From contig NZ_JAMWZS010000030.1 of assembly GCF_024282095.1 (NCBI RefSeq), positions 1 to 37,625 on the forward strand: a stretch of DNA of 37,625 nt, read 5' to 3'. Positions 27,783-37,625 of this stretch are shown here, one piece after another. The translations under genes and the position numbers were made by a program. Numbering within the stretch: position 1 is the stretch's first letter; each line of letters opens with the position of its first letter. Under the pieces are notes generated by a model. The model was not told where the DNA came from. It saw only the letters and a program-made list of their open reading frames with translations, and ran no database searches. The stretch comes from Nitrosomonas sp. (GTDB lineage: Bacteria; Pseudomonadota; Gammaproteobacteria; Burkholderiales; Nitrosomonadaceae).

Positions 27783-28961
27783 CTATCGAATCTGCCTCGA
27801 TTCCTTATCCGTCATTTCCAGCACATCGTTTGCTGTGAGTTGCTGGCTCATATCACCGTCCCAAGTCGCGTTGAAGGGCAGTGTATTTTGCACGCGCGTG
27901 GCGCGGCCGAGATAGGCTTGCAACGTCATATCCGCTTGCGTAATGGGAATGGCGATGGCGCGCGGGTTACGGATGGCTTCGCTGAGCAGGGCTTGATTGA
28001 TTTTGGCTTGAGGTCGCTTGTCAAGTTTTGCTTTGGGCGTTGAATGTGCGGTACTCAGCGATTTTTTGAGGAGTGTGTTGTGATTGCGTTTGTCGTCTTC
28101 CAGGATGGCGTAGGTCTGCAGATACAGCATGCGTTCGCGCCAGCCGAGCAGACGCGGTTGATTGACCACGCGCACCGGTGTACCGACCGGAACGGCATGG
28201 TAGATGGTCGCGATATCCTCGGGATACATGCGCAGACAGCCGTGACTGCCGCGCAGACCGATGCTCGGCGGTTTGTCGGTGCCGTGAATGGCGTAACTCG
28301 GCCAGTCAAGTTTCAATACGTGCGTGCCCATCGGGTTATCCGGCCCGGGTGGTACAACGGCAGGCAATGGATCGCCGTTTTTTTCGTGTTCTTTGCGAAT
28401 GGAAAGCGGCGGTATCCAGGTTGGATTTTCCTTTTTGGAGGCGACCCGGGTCATACCTTCCGGTGTTTTCCATTCCACGCGTCCGATGCCGACCGGGTGG
28501 GTGATGACTTTTTGCGGTTCGCCGGGCTTGGCTTTGGGGTAATAGAACAGTCGCATTGCGGCGAGATTGATCACAATTCCCTGGCGCGGCGCATCGGGCA
28601 GCACGAACTGGGTAGGAATCACGATTTTGGTGCCGGCGCGCGGCAACCAGGGATCGACATGAGGGTTGGCACTCACGATTTCTTCGTAACCCAGATTGAA
28701 ACGGCGGGCGATATCGGAAAGTGTGTCATCTTTGTTAGCGGTAATGACCTGCAAAGTACCGACGACATCGTCGCGGGCAGGGTCGAAGCTGAATTCATGA
28801 CTGGCCAGCGGAATAGGCAGTGGTTTAGCTGCCGGAGTAGGCAATGCCGATTGCCCGGTTAAAAACGATTGGCAACCGCTCAGGAGGAAAAGGCCACCGA
28901 GCAACCCGCAGACTAGACCGTAACGTAACGATGATGAAAGTATTCTACTGATTTGAATCAT
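27783..28961 (-). CDS. L,D-transpeptidase with LysM domain, lipoprotein
   Basis: 392 residues. A lipoprotein signal ends LLSGC (Cys30). A LysM peptidoglycan-binding module follows (about 75-120: DTLSDIARRFNLGYEEIVSA to GTKIVIPTQF), then the YkuD catalytic domain (about 125-270) with YAIHGTD and the nucleophile motif SHGCLRM. A poorly conserved 120-residue C-terminal tail completes it. It would form 3-3 peptidoglycan cross-links or attach a lipoprotein to the wall, in the periplasm. The open frame begins at GTG 28994, but ATG 28961 gives a normal signal peptide; neither has a strong ribosome site. Confidence 0.92.
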   Translation of the reverse strand: MIQISRILSSSLRYGLVCGLLGGLFLLSGCQSFLTGQSALPTPAAKPLPIPLASHEFSFDPARDDVVGTLQVITANKDDTLSDIARRFNLGYEEIVSANPHVDPWLPRAGTKIVIPTQFVLPDAPRQGIVINLAAMRLFYYPKAKPGEPQKVITHPVGIGRVEWKTPEGMTRVASKKENPTWIPPLSIRKEHEKNGDPLPAVVPPGPDNPMGTHVLKLDWPSYAIHGTDKPPSIGLRGSHGCLRMYPEDIATIYHAVPVGTPVRVVNQPRLLGWRERMLYLQTYAILEDDKRNHNTLLKKSLSTAHSTPKAKLDKRPQAKINQALLSEAIRNPRAIAIPITQADMTLQAYLGRATRVQNTLPFNATWDGDMSQQLTANDVLEMTDKESRQIR

Positions 28962-29326
28962 GGAATCGCGAAACAATGAGGTAATCAATGGCACATCAAT
29001 GTACAGGGTTTTTCCTCAGTGCTCAATAATTAGCAACAATTACTCAAACAGCAAGTGCAAGCACTGGAAAACAAACTGCATAAGCAACGTCACGATGCGC
29101 GCCATGAATTTGGCCTCGAATGCTGCAAAACTGTGAGCGTGGCTAACCTGCGTCGTAGTCTCAGGGCCGAACAGTCATCCTTCGAAAGAGACTTGATCGC
29201 GATGCAGCGAGACGTGCTCCCCAGCTTATGTTTGACCCCGGTTCGGTGTTAATATGTTCGACAGCCTGCTAATCTCATTCATTATATTTTGATCAAATTT
29301 TCAGAAGTAATTGGTGAACAATCACA
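28962..29326. other. Intergenic region with a possible gene remnant
   Basis: 365 bp between divergent genes. A short plus-strand frame from about 29034 to 29252 encodes a coiled-coil-like piece (KQQVQALENKLHKQRH) but has no start signal and no recognised family; it may be a decayed fragment. Near 29255-29280 there are TCGACA and TATATT hexamers, too far apart (19 nt) to be a confident promoter for the TIR gene. Nothing else is recognised. Confidence 0.4.
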
Positions 29327-30577
<1,251 letters not shown>

Positions 30578-30604
30578 TCTTTGTGCTTTGACCCTTTGCG
30601 GGGT

Positions 30605-30637
30605 GCAGGGGCGTAGCCCCTGCGGATTTGTTTTTTT
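30605..30637 (+). terminator. GC-rich hairpin with T-tract after the TIR-FGE gene
   Basis: GCAGGGGC (30605-30612), loop GTA, GCCCCTGC (30616-30623): a perfect 8-bp stem, 28 nt after the stop codon, followed by a run of seven Ts (about 30631-30637). It would work as a Rho-independent terminator. A short GC hairpin at this place is also the typical cruciform found just downstream of DGR variable regions, so both roles are possible. Confidence 0.65.
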
Positions 30638-30644
30638 GGGGTTT

Positions 30645-30677
30645 TGTAGGGCGGGTAAGCACAGCGTCATCCGTCAA
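30645..30677. repeat. Possible degenerate dispersed intergenic repeat
   Basis: The segment around TAGGGCGGGTAAGC and GTCATCCGTC forms an imperfect inverted repeat. It resembles short GTAGGGYGGG...CCCRCC-type palindromic elements scattered between genes in many proteobacteria. Only one copy is in the window, so the assignment is tentative. Confidence 0.3.
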
Positions 30678-30811
30678 GTATCTCAGCCATGTGGGGCATG
30701 AAGTGATTGACTCATTTTATAAAATGGTTTTCCGCTATGATTACGGGCAGTGCACACGCTGTTATTGGCGCGTTCTTCCCTGCCAGACACTTAAACCGAT
30801 TTAATCTTCAT

Positions 30812-31744
30812 ATGCTACAAAAACTGACATTGTTGTTTCCGCTTTGGATGATACTGGCTGGTGCCATGGCTTTGATCTGGCCGGAGTGGTTGCTGCCATT
30901 GAACCAAGGATCAGTCGTGGTGTTGATTCTGGGTTTTATCATGCTGTGCATGGGGTTGACCTTGACCTTCGACGATTTTCGTCGAATTGCGCGCATGCCG
31001 AGATTGGTGGTAATTGGTTTTGCGGCGCAATATTCCATCATGCCTTTGCTGGCTTGGGGGATTGCGACCGGGTTGGATTTGCCAACGCATTTTGCGGTCG
31101 GATTGATTCTGGTAGGTTGCTGTCCTGGCGGCACGGCTTCGAATTTGGTGTCGTATATCGCAAAAGCCGATGTGGCGCTGTCCGTGGTGATGACTGTTTG
31201 CTCCACATTGGCAGCGGTGATTCTGACGCCATTACTGACGCAATTATTTGCGGGCAAACTGGTTCCGGTGGATACCTGGATGTTGTTCAAACAAACGCTG
31301 CAAGTTGTGATTCTACCCGTTGTATTGGGTGTCTTGCTGAATCGCTGGGTGCCGCAGCTGGTGCAGCGGGTGATGCCCGTTGCGCCGCTGTTATCCGTGC
31401 TGGGGGTGTGCGTGATCTGCGCGGTGGTGTTTGCAGCCAATGCCGCAACCATTCTCACGTATGGCGCTGAGCTGATTCTCGCGGTTGCGCTGTTGCATGG
31501 CGGTGGTTTTTTGATTGGCTATCAGTTTGCGCGGATCTTCGGTTGCGATACTCAAAGCGCACGGACTATTTCGATTGAAGTCGGCATGCAGAATTCCGGA
31601 TTGGCGATCGTGCTGGCCAAACAGGCTTTCCCGATGCTACCCTTGGCACCGTTTGTGGGCGCGATTTCAGTGCTGATGCATTCTTTGCTAGGCAGTTCAT
31701 TGGCGGCGTTGTGGCGGGCCAGATCATCCCAGCGCCAGCGCTAG
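30812..31744 (+). CDS. Bile acid:sodium symporter (BASS) family transporter
   Basis: 310 residues from ATG 30812, with nine or ten membrane helices. Family marks are LILGFIMLCMGLTLTFDDFRRI, VGLILVGCCPGGTASNLVSY (the sodium-site region) and ISIEVGMQNSGLAIVLAK (the second crossover helix). Bacterial BASS proteins carry organic acids or keto acids with sodium; the substrate here is not known. The open frame extends to a TTG at 30707, but homologues of this type begin near MLQKLTLLFPLW; neither start has a good ribosome site. The gene lies 65 bp before the glycolate operon on the same strand, so transport of a related acid is possible. Confidence 0.88.
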   Translation: MLQKLTLLFPLWMILAGAMALIWPEWLLPLNQGSVVVLILGFIMLCMGLTLTFDDFRRIARMPRLVVIGFAAQYSIMPLLAWGIATGLDLPTHFAVGLILVGCCPGGTASNLVSYIAKADVALSVVMTVCSTLAAVILTPLLTQLFAGKLVPVDTWMLFKQTLQVVILPVVLGVLLNRWVPQLVQRVMPVAPLLSVLGVCVICAVVFAANAATILTYGAELILAVALLHGGGFLIGYQFARIFGCDTQSARTISIEVGMQNSGLAIVLAKQAFPMLPLAPFVGAISVLMHSLLGSSLAALWRARSSQRQR

Positions 31745-31809
31745 TTTTTTCTTTCGTTATTCCCGCTCTCGACATATCATTCGTCTATCCATTTTCAAAG
31801 TAGACGGTT

Positions 31810-32715
31810 ATGGCAAATATCGGTTTTATCGGTCTGGGCATCATGGGCAAACCCATGGCCGGGCATTTGATTAAGGGCGGGCACAGTTTATTCTTGCATT
31901 CGCGTAGCGGTGTGCCTGCAGATTTGGTTGCGCTGGGTGGCAGCGCTTTGGCTTCACCCAGGGAAGTGGCGCAGCATGCGGATATTATTATCACCATGTT
32001 GCCGGATACGCCGGATGTGGAAAAAGTGCTGTTTGGAGAAGATGGCGTGGTTGAAAGCCTGGCAACGCATTCTGATCAATCCAAGATCATTGTGGATATG
32101 AGTTCGATCTCGCCGCTGGCAACACGTAAATTTGCAACGCGAGTCAATGTGCTGGGGCATGATTATGTCGATGCACCGGTTTCCGGTGGCGATGTGGGGG
32201 CGCAGAATGCCACGCTGACGATTATGGTCGGTGCGAGTGCGGCGGTGTTCGATAGGATTAAGCCGGTTCTCGGATTGATGGGTAAGACGGTAACCCACGT
32301 GGGCGAAAATGGCGCCGGGCAGATTTGCAAGGTTGCCAATCAGATTATTGTGTCGGCAACGATCGAAGCCGTGGCTGAGGCATTGTTGTTTGCTTCCAAA
32401 GCAGGTGCTGATCCGGAAAAGGTGCGACAAGCGCTGCTCGGTGGTTTTGCGGCTTCGCGAGTGCTGGAGGTGCATGGGGAACGCATGATTAATCGGCGCT
32501 TTGAACCGGGTTTTCGTATCGAGCTGCATCAAAAAGATTTGAATATTGCATTGGAGAGCGCTGCCGCTTTGGGTGTGAGCCTGCCCAATACGGCCACCGT
32601 GCGTGAATTGTTTTCTGCCTGTCTCGCACATGGTGGCGCGAAATGGGATAATTCGGCGATTGTAAAAATGCTGGAAAAATTAGCCAATCACGAAATTCAC
32701 AAACATCCGGAATAA
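31810..32715 (+). CDS. garR: 2-hydroxy-3-oxopropionate (tartronate semialdehyde) reductase
   Basis: 301 residues of the beta-hydroxyacid dehydrogenase family. The N-terminal Rossmann fold carries IGFIGLGIMGKPMAGHL, then DMSSISPLATRKFA, the substrate loop DAPVSGGDVGAQ, and the catalytic Lys in GQICKVANQIIV; the C-terminal helical part contains FRIELHQKDLNIAL. These closely follow E. coli GarR/GlxR. It reduces tartronate semialdehyde to D-glycerate. The ribosome site is weak, and a 6-bp inverted repeat (CGTCTA/TAGACG, 31782-31806) ends 3 nt before the ATG. It lies 4 bp before glcD, so it is the first gene of a glycolate operon and would close the glyoxylate-to-glycerate route, given a glyoxylate carboligase elsewhere. 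Confidence 0.9.
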   Translation: MANIGFIGLGIMGKPMAGHLIKGGHSLFLHSRSGVPADLVALGGSALASPREVAQHADIIITMLPDTPDVEKVLFGEDGVVESLATHSDQSKIIVDMSSISPLATRKFATRVNVLGHDYVDAPVSGGDVGAQNATLTIMVGASAAVFDRIKPVLGLMGKTVTHVGENGAGQICKVANQIIVSATIEAVAEALLFASKAGADPEKVRQALLGGFAASRVLEVHGERMINRRFEPGFRIELHQKDLNIALESAAALGVSLPNTATVRELFSACLAHGGAKWDNSAIVKMLEKLANHEIHKHPE

Positions 32716-32719
32716 TTGC

Positions 32720-34174
32720 ATGTCTCCTCAAGAACTTGTCAACAGTCTGCGGTCTTTTTTACCTCCTGAGGCGGTGCTGTATGAAACCGAAGATCTGAAG
32801 CCGTATGAATGCGATGGTTTGTCGGCTTACCGGCAATTGCCCATGGTGGTTGTGTTGCCGCAAAGTGAAGCACAGATCATTCAAATTTTACAGCTTTGTC
32901 ATGCAACCCAAACGCCGGTTGTGGCGCGGGGTGCGGGTACGGGTTTGTCGGGCGGTGCACTGCCGCATGCGCAGGGTGTTTTATTGTCATTGGCCAAATT
33001 GAATCGAATTATCGCTGTCGATCCGCTGGCGCGGATGGCACGCGTGCAGCCGGGTGTCAGGAATCTGGCAATTAGTGAAGCGGCTGCTCCGCATGGTTTG
33101 CATTACGCGCCGGATCCATCGTCACAAATTGCCTGTTCAATCGGCGGCAATGTGGCGGAAAATTCGGGCGGCGTGCATTGCCTGAAATATGGTCTGACGG
33201 TGCATAATATTCTCAGATTGCGCGTTTTGACCATTTCGGGCGAATGTTTGGAAATCGGCGGTGAAAGTCTCGATAGTGCAGGGTATGATTTACTTGCGCT
33301 GATGACGGGCAGTGAAGGGATGCTGGGTATTGTTACGGAAATTACCGTGAAATTGATCCCGAAACCCGAAAAAGCGCAACTGGTGATGGCGGCATTTGAC
33401 GATGTGCTCAAAGCGGGTAATGCGGTGGCGAATGTCATTGGCGCGGGTATCATTCCCGCTGGCATGGAAATGATGGATAAAATTACCATTCATGCGGTGG
33501 AAGAGTTCTTACACGCGGGCTATGACCTGGATGCGGCAGCTATTTTGTTGTGTGAATCCGATGGTGGCGCTGAGGAAGTGACGGATGAGATCCAACGCAT
33601 TTATGCCATCATGCAGCAAAGCGGCGCGACTAAAATCAGTACTTCGCAGAATGAAGCCGAGCGATTGAAGTTTTGGGCGGGGCGTAAAGCGGCATTCCCA
33701 GCAGCAGGCAGGGTTTCGCCGGATTATTATTGTATGGATGGCACCATTCCGCGCAAGCATCTGGCCGATGTGTTGCGGGGTATCGAAGCACTGTCGCAGG
33801 AGTACGGGTTGCGTTGCATGAATGTGTTTCATGCCGGGGATGGCAATTTGCATCCATTGATTTTGTACGATGCCAATCAACCGGGCGAGTTGGAGAAGAC
33901 GGAAGAATTTGGTGGCAAGATATTGGAGATGTGCATTCGTGCCGGTGGTACGATCACCGGAGAACATGGTGTGGGGATGGAGAAAATCAATCAAATGTGT
34001 GCACAATTCAGAACCGGTGAATTGGCGATGTTTCATGCGGTGAAAGCGGCGTTTGATCCCAGCGGATTGCTGAATCCCGGCAAAGCCGTGCCCACTTTGC
34101 ATCGTTGTGCAGAACTGGGTGCGATGCATGTGCATCGGGGCGAGCAAAAATTTCCAGAATTACCGCGTTTTTAA
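32720..34174 (+). CDS. glcD: Glycolate oxidase FAD-binding subunit GlcD
   Basis: 484 residues of the FAD-linked oxidase (VAO) family. The FAD-binding PCMH domain (about 38-217) contains VVARGAGTGLSGGALP, PDPSSQIACSIGGNVAENSGG and TGSEGMLGIVTEIT. The C-terminal domain has VFHAGDGNLHPL and TGEHGVGMEK, typical of GlcD and D-lactate dehydrogenases. It oxidises glycolate to glyoxylate, passing electrons through GlcE and GlcF to the quinone pool. The gene starts 4 bp after garR and ends 5 bp before glcE, so the operon is tight. In an autotroph the glycolate would come from the RuBisCO oxygenase reaction. Confidence 0.95.
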   Translation: MSPQELVNSLRSFLPPEAVLYETEDLKPYECDGLSAYRQLPMVVVLPQSEAQIIQILQLCHATQTPVVARGAGTGLSGGALPHAQGVLLSLAKLNRIIAVDPLARMARVQPGVRNLAISEAAAPHGLHYAPDPSSQIACSIGGNVAENSGGVHCLKYGLTVHNILRLRVLTISGECLEIGGESLDSAGYDLLALMTGSEGMLGIVTEITVKLIPKPEKAQLVMAAFDDVLKAGNAVANVIGAGIIPAGMEMMDKITIHAVEEFLHAGYDLDAAAILLCESDGGAEEVTDEIQRIYAIMQQSGATKISTSQNEAERLKFWAGRKAAFPAAGRVSPDYYCMDGTIPRKHLADVLRGIEALSQEYGLRCMNVFHAGDGNLHPLILYDANQPGELEKTEEFGGKILEMCIRAGGTITGEHGVGMEKINQMCAQFRTGELAMFHAVKAAFDPSGLLNPGKAVPTLHRCAELGAMHVHRGEQKFPELPRF

Positions 34175-34179
34175 AGTCC

Positions 34180-35250
34180 ATGCAAGCCATGATTGATCAA
34201 TATCAAACAGCCATTCGTACCGCGGCTGAACACAAAACCCCGCTACAGATATGCGGGAGCGGTACTAAGCATTTTTATGGCAATCCGGTCACCGAGCAAA
34301 GTAATACGCTGGATGCGACCGCGTATAGCGGCATTATTGATTACGAGCCGACGGAACTGGTGATCACAGCACGTGCCGGTACGCGCTTGGTTGATCTGGA
34401 AGCTGCGCTTGATCAACACGGACAAATGCTGGCGTTTGAGCCACCTCATTTTGGCGCAGCCGCTACGCTGGGTGGTTGTGTGGCTGCCGGTTTGTCCGGG
34501 CCGCGCCGTGCTGCTGCCGGTGCTGTACGCGATTTTGTGCTGGGGATCAGGATGCTGAATGGTCAAGGCGAGGATTTAAGCTTTGGCGGACAGGTGATGA
34601 AAAATGTTGCCGGTTATGATGTTTCGCGACTGATGGTGGGTGCTATGGGTACGTTGGGCATGTTGCTCGAAGTTTCGCTGAAAGTCCTGCCGAAACCGGC
34701 AGCTGAAATTACGTTGCGCATGCAATTGGATGAAATTGCAGCGATTGAGAAAATGAATCAATGGGCCGGTAAGCCGTTGCCGATTTCCGCAACTTGCCAT
34801 GTGAATGGTGAATTGTTTGTTAGGCTCTCAGGCGCTGAGTCGGCGGTGCGCGCAGCTCAGGTAAAACTGGGCGGCGAAGAATTGAGTGAAAGCGGTGTCT
34901 TCTGGCAGTCGATACGCGAACAAACGCATGATTTTTTTCAATCGGCACAACCTTTGTGGCGTTTATCCATTCAATCAACGACTTCACCCTTGTTGTTACC
35001 TGGAAAGCAATTGATGGAATGGAATGGTGGTTTGCGTTGGTTCCTTGGCGATGAAAATGCGAGTGCGGAAACCATACGGAGAACAGCCAAAAATGCAGGT
35101 GGCCATGCTACTTTGTTTCGTCATAATGAATCTTGTATTCCTGTGTTTCATCCACTGGATACCGGTATGATGAGCATTCATCGTGCGCTGAAAGAAAAAT
35201 TTGACCCGTCGGGAATATTTAATCCTGGCCGACTGTATCCCGAAATTTAA
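34180..35250 (+). CDS. glcE: Glycolate oxidase FAD-binding subunit GlcE
   Basis: 356 residues, the shorter partner of GlcD. A PCMH-type FAD domain fills the N-terminal half: TPLQICGSGTKHF, LVITARAGTRLVDLEAAL, PHFGAAATLGGCVAAGLSGP and GQVMKNVAGYDVSRLM. The C-terminus ends with FHPLDTGMMSIHRALKEKFDPSGIFN-type sequence common to the family. The open frame extends upstream to 34105 inside glcD, but ATG 34180, 5 bp after the glcD stop, gives the expected start and length; ATG 34189 is an alternative. The stop codon directly abuts the glcF ATG. Confidence 0.94.
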   Translation: MQAMIDQYQTAIRTAAEHKTPLQICGSGTKHFYGNPVTEQSNTLDATAYSGIIDYEPTELVITARAGTRLVDLEAALDQHGQMLAFEPPHFGAAATLGGCVAAGLSGPRRAAAGAVRDFVLGIRMLNGQGEDLSFGGQVMKNVAGYDVSRLMVGAMGTLGMLLEVSLKVLPKPAAEITLRMQLDEIAAIEKMNQWAGKPLPISATCHVNGELFVRLSGAESAVRAAQVKLGGEELSESGVFWQSIREQTHDFFQSAQPLWRLSIQSTTSPLLLPGKQLMEWNGGLRWFLGDENASAETIRRTAKNAGGHATLFRHNESCIPVFHPLDTGMMSIHRALKEKFDPSGIFNPGRLYPEI

Positions 35251-36528
35251 ATGCAAACCAAACTCACTGATTTTATAAAAAACTCTCCGCAAGGACAGGA
35301 AGCGGATGCCATTCTACGTAGTTGCGTGCATTGCGGTTTTTGTCTGGCCACTTGTCCGACTTATCAGATTCTGGGCGACGAATTGGATAGTCCGCGCGGA
35401 CGTATTTATCTGATGAAACAAATGCTCGAGGGCCAGCCGGTTACCCAAAAAACGCAATTGCATTTGGATCGTTGCCTGACTTGCCGTGCGTGTGAGACGA
35501 CTTGTCCATCAGGGGTGCGCTACGGCGCATTGGTGGATATCAGCCGTGGCATGATCGAACAACAGGTAAAACGTGATGTGCAATCCGATGTTTTGCGTTA
35601 TACGCTGCGCAAGTTATTGCCGAATGCATCAGTATTCAGCCTATTGCTTAAAGCAGGGCAGGTAGTGCGTCCGCTTCTGCCTGCAAGCTTAAAAAGAAAG
35701 ATTCCAAGCAAACTTGGACACGCGAAAACATCATGGCCTGCGGTACGGCATGCACGCAAAATGTTGGTGCTTGATGGGTGTGTGCAACCGGCATTAGCGC
35801 CCAATATTAATGCTGCTACTGCGCGCGTGCTGGATCATTTGGGAATATCGCTGATTAAAAGCGCGGATGCTGGATGTTGCGGAGCAGTTACTTTTCATTT
35901 GAATGCGCAGCAGGAAGGACTGGATTACATGCGTCGAAATATTGATGCATGGTGGCCATCGATAGAGCAGAAGGAAGTTGAAGCGATTGTGGTAACTGCC
36001 AGTGGGTGCGGCGTGACCGTCAAAGAATATGGACATTTTCTGCAGCATGATCCGGTATATGCGGAGAAAGCGGTCCAAATATCAGCACTTGCCAAAGACA
36101 TCAGTGAAATACTTCTTGCTGAGATAGAAAATCTTGAACGGTTGCTGGGTGGACAATATGTCAATGTGAGTAGAACAAGATTATCTTTTCATTCTCCGTG
36201 TACTTTGCAACATGGTATGAAGATTCGCGGTGTGGTGGAGAAAATTCTGAGCGCTGCCGGTTTTGATTTGACCGTTGTTCCCGATGCGCATCTCTGCTGC
36301 GGTTCGGCTGGTACTTACTCGATTCTGCAACCTGAATTGTCACAACAGTTGTTGAAAAACAAAATAGCGGCCTTGGAATCGTGTAAAACTGAGCAAATCG
36401 CTACCGCCAATATCGGCTGTTTGATGCATTTGCAGGGTGGTACAACAACGCCTGTCAGGCACTGGATCGAATTGCTGGATGAGCGGTTGCCCCACCCAGA
36501 GAAAGCGAACGATCTGAGGGTTGGATAG
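35251..36528 (+). CDS. glcF: Glycolate oxidase iron-sulfur subunit GlcF
   Basis: 425 residues. Two [4Fe-4S] motifs near the N-terminus, CVHCGFCLATCP (Cys25-35) and CLTCRACETTCP (about 75-86), are followed by two cysteine-rich CCG domains (DAGCCGAVTFH; HLCCGSAGTYS) that coordinate further redox or quinone-site centres. It carries electrons from GlcD/GlcE to the membrane. ATG 35251 follows the glcE TAA with no gap, so translation is probably coupled. Last gene of the garR-glcDEF operon; no clear terminator is visible after it. Confidence 0.95.
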   Translation: MQTKLTDFIKNSPQGQEADAILRSCVHCGFCLATCPTYQILGDELDSPRGRIYLMKQMLEGQPVTQKTQLHLDRCLTCRACETTCPSGVRYGALVDISRGMIEQQVKRDVQSDVLRYTLRKLLPNASVFSLLLKAGQVVRPLLPASLKRKIPSKLGHAKTSWPAVRHARKMLVLDGCVQPALAPNINAATARVLDHLGISLIKSADAGCCGAVTFHLNAQQEGLDYMRRNIDAWWPSIEQKEVEAIVVTASGCGVTVKEYGHFLQHDPVYAEKAVQISALAKDISEILLAEIENLERLLGGQYVNVSRTRLSFHSPCTLQHGMKIRGVVEKILSAAGFDLTVVPDAHLCCGSAGTYSILQPELSQQLLKNKIAALESCKTEQIATANIGCLMHLQGGTTTPVRHWIELLDERLPHPEKANDLRVG

Positions 36529-36663
36529 TTAAATATTTCCATTTCGATTAATATTCTAAATTTTTTGATATACAATCCCGAGCTTGATTGTTCGGGGTGA
36601 CGTGACTGGGCATGCATCAATAGTTATAGATTTGGTTTACAGATGATAAATTTTGGAGAGAAT

Positions 36664-37380
36664 ATGAAGGTAGTTTCTACACGCAGTTGGGCAACAAAAT
36701 TAAGTGGTGCGGTTTTGGCATCTTTTCTGGCTCTACCAGCGTACGCACAGTTAATGCTTGCGCATGAAGGGCATCATGATGCCGGTGGTTGCACAATTAA
36801 AACAGGTGAATTTCCAGTAACGTTCAGTGCTTATGAAGTCCCGGAAGGCGGAATTCCGCCAATGCATTCATTTTGCGAAAATTTGCCTAATACCGGCAAA
36901 GTGAATTTAACGATCGAGTTGCCGCATGAAGCACGCCAAATACCTCTGGCTGTACGTCTCGTCAAAGAAGGACATGAAGGTCATGGCGCTAAACCTAGCG
37001 CAGCTGCTGAACAGAAACCGGCTGATGCTGGGGATCATGCAGGTCATGAAGGTATGGAGCATGATGAACATGCGGGGCATGGTGCTGCTGAGCATGGCAT
37101 TGTTTATATGCCTGCTGAGGAACATAGCTCTGGAATTATCGTGGTGGCAGCAAATATCCAAGAGAAAGGCCAGTATGCAGTTCAACTGGAAAAGAAAGAT
37201 GATGCCGGCAATACTAAAACGGTCGTGCGTATTCCATTAAGTGTTGGAAAGGGTGGCGGTCATGGCAGTCATGGTGGCGGTTTCGGTGTGATGGAAATTG
37301 CATTGGTCGTTATTGTCGGCGGTGGTGCTGCAGCATATTATTTTATGCGTCGTAAAAAAGCGTCCGGAACCCAGGCTTAG
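36664..37380 (+). CDS. Histidine-rich exported protein with a C-terminal membrane anchor
   Basis: 238 residues from ATG 36664, preceded by GGAGAG (36655-36660). A signal peptide ends near AYA-QL (about residue 35). The mature protein has several His clusters: HEGHHD just after the cleavage site, GHEGHG, DHAGHEGMEHDEHAGHG and GGHGSHGG. Two Cys lie in the first globular part (GGC near 49; SFCEN near 71). A single membrane helix (about 212-230) followed by RRKK places the bulk in the periplasm. His-rich stretches suggest binding of copper, nickel or zinc. I recognise no family and assign no function. Confidence 0.8.
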   Translation: MKVVSTRSWATKLSGAVLASFLALPAYAQLMLAHEGHHDAGGCTIKTGEFPVTFSAYEVPEGGIPPMHSFCENLPNTGKVNLTIELPHEARQIPLAVRLVKEGHEGHGAKPSAAAEQKPADAGDHAGHEGMEHDEHAGHGAAEHGIVYMPAEEHSSGIIVVAANIQEKGQYAVQLEKKDDAGNTKTVVRIPLSVGKGGGHGSHGGGFGVMEIALVVIVGGGAAAYYFMRRKKASGTQA

Positions 37381-37625
37381 TTGATTTTGTAGTGTGATTA
37401 TTTGGCCGAGTACTGTTAGTCATGTTAATTACTGAATTAATAATTTTCTTTTGTCTGGAATCTTCTCGTATTAATCAATACAGTTGACTGAATTTATTAA
37501 TAGAATAGTTGCGAGTAATTCCTGAGTATTTTTCGATAGGCAAAATACCTTGACAGTAAAGGATTGACTAAGTAGTCTAGGTGAGAGCAAGGGGAATAGG
37601 GTAGGAACTTGCGGAGAGAATAAGA
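37381..37625. other. Intergenic end of the window
   Basis: 245 bp with no gene. TTAATT-ACTG-AATTAA (37425-37440), followed by a T-rich stretch, may be a weak terminator for the His-rich gene. TTGACA at 37550-37555 could be the -35 of a promoter reading out of the window, but its -10 (TAGTCT) is poor. GGAGAG near the end could be the ribosome site of the next gene. Confidence 0.35.

Noticed and set aside
28044-28862. 272-codon plus-strand frame
   Set aside because: It is antisense to the L,D-transpeptidase gene, whose motifs are clear; the translated product has no recognisable family.
29055-29252. 65-codon frame before the TIR-FGE gene
   Set aside because: No start signal and no family; at most a decayed fragment, noted only in the intergenic entry.

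Overview
The window looks like chromosomal DNA of a betaproteobacterium, most like an ammonia oxidiser of the Nitrosomonas type. That assignment is an inference from gene order, protein style, moderate GC content and the glycolate-salvage genes of a likely autotroph; no 16S or amo gene is present to prove it. There are no tRNA or rRNA genes, no transposases and no CRISPR array. Most of the window is intact single-copy genes. Several start with TTG or GTG (glmM, folP, ftsH, carA, lemA and the diheme cytochrome gene).

Layout. 1-11.4 kb is a conserved housekeeping block, mostly on the minus strand: a phosphate-binding protein (pstS, cut by the window edge) behind a clear Pho box, then glmM, folP, ftsH and rlmE, divergent yhbY, then greA, carB and carA. 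A strong hairpin separates ftsH from folP. 11.5-18 kb holds a 5'-nucleotidase lipoprotein, a RoxA-like diheme cytochrome c lipoprotein paired with a cytochrome P450, a tiny lipoprotein behind an exact FNR-type box, and a ubiquitin-like/Mut7-C RNase protein. 18.1-22.5 kb is a small regulatory island: a TetR-family repressor with matching palindromic operators before itself and before the next gene (DUF4242), a secreted TPR protein, a Crp/Fnr-family regulator, a small membrane protein behind a nested inverted repeat, and a small envelope protein.

22.7-29 kb carries lemA with a GIDE/EF-hand membrane protein on the plus strand. Facing them are four minus-strand genes: L,D-transpeptidase, isoaspartyl peptidase, PPK2 polyphosphate kinase and a CYTH-CHAD protein, the last two a likely polyphosphate module. 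29.3-30.7 kb holds the most unusual gene, a TIR domain fused to a formylglycine-generating-enzyme (FGE/C-type-lectin) fold. Its C-terminus has the codon pattern of a diversity-generating retroelement (DGR) variable region and is followed by a GC-rich hairpin. No reverse transcriptase or template repeat lies in the window, so if it is a DGR target it would have to be diversified from elsewhere.

30.8-36.5 kb carries a BASS-family transporter and a tight operon for glycolate salvage: tartronate semialdehyde reductase followed by the three glycolate oxidase subunits glcD, glcE and glcF. This converts the RuBisCO by-product glycolate to glyoxylate and on towards glycerate. The window ends with a histidine-rich, exported, membrane-anchored protein of unknown role.
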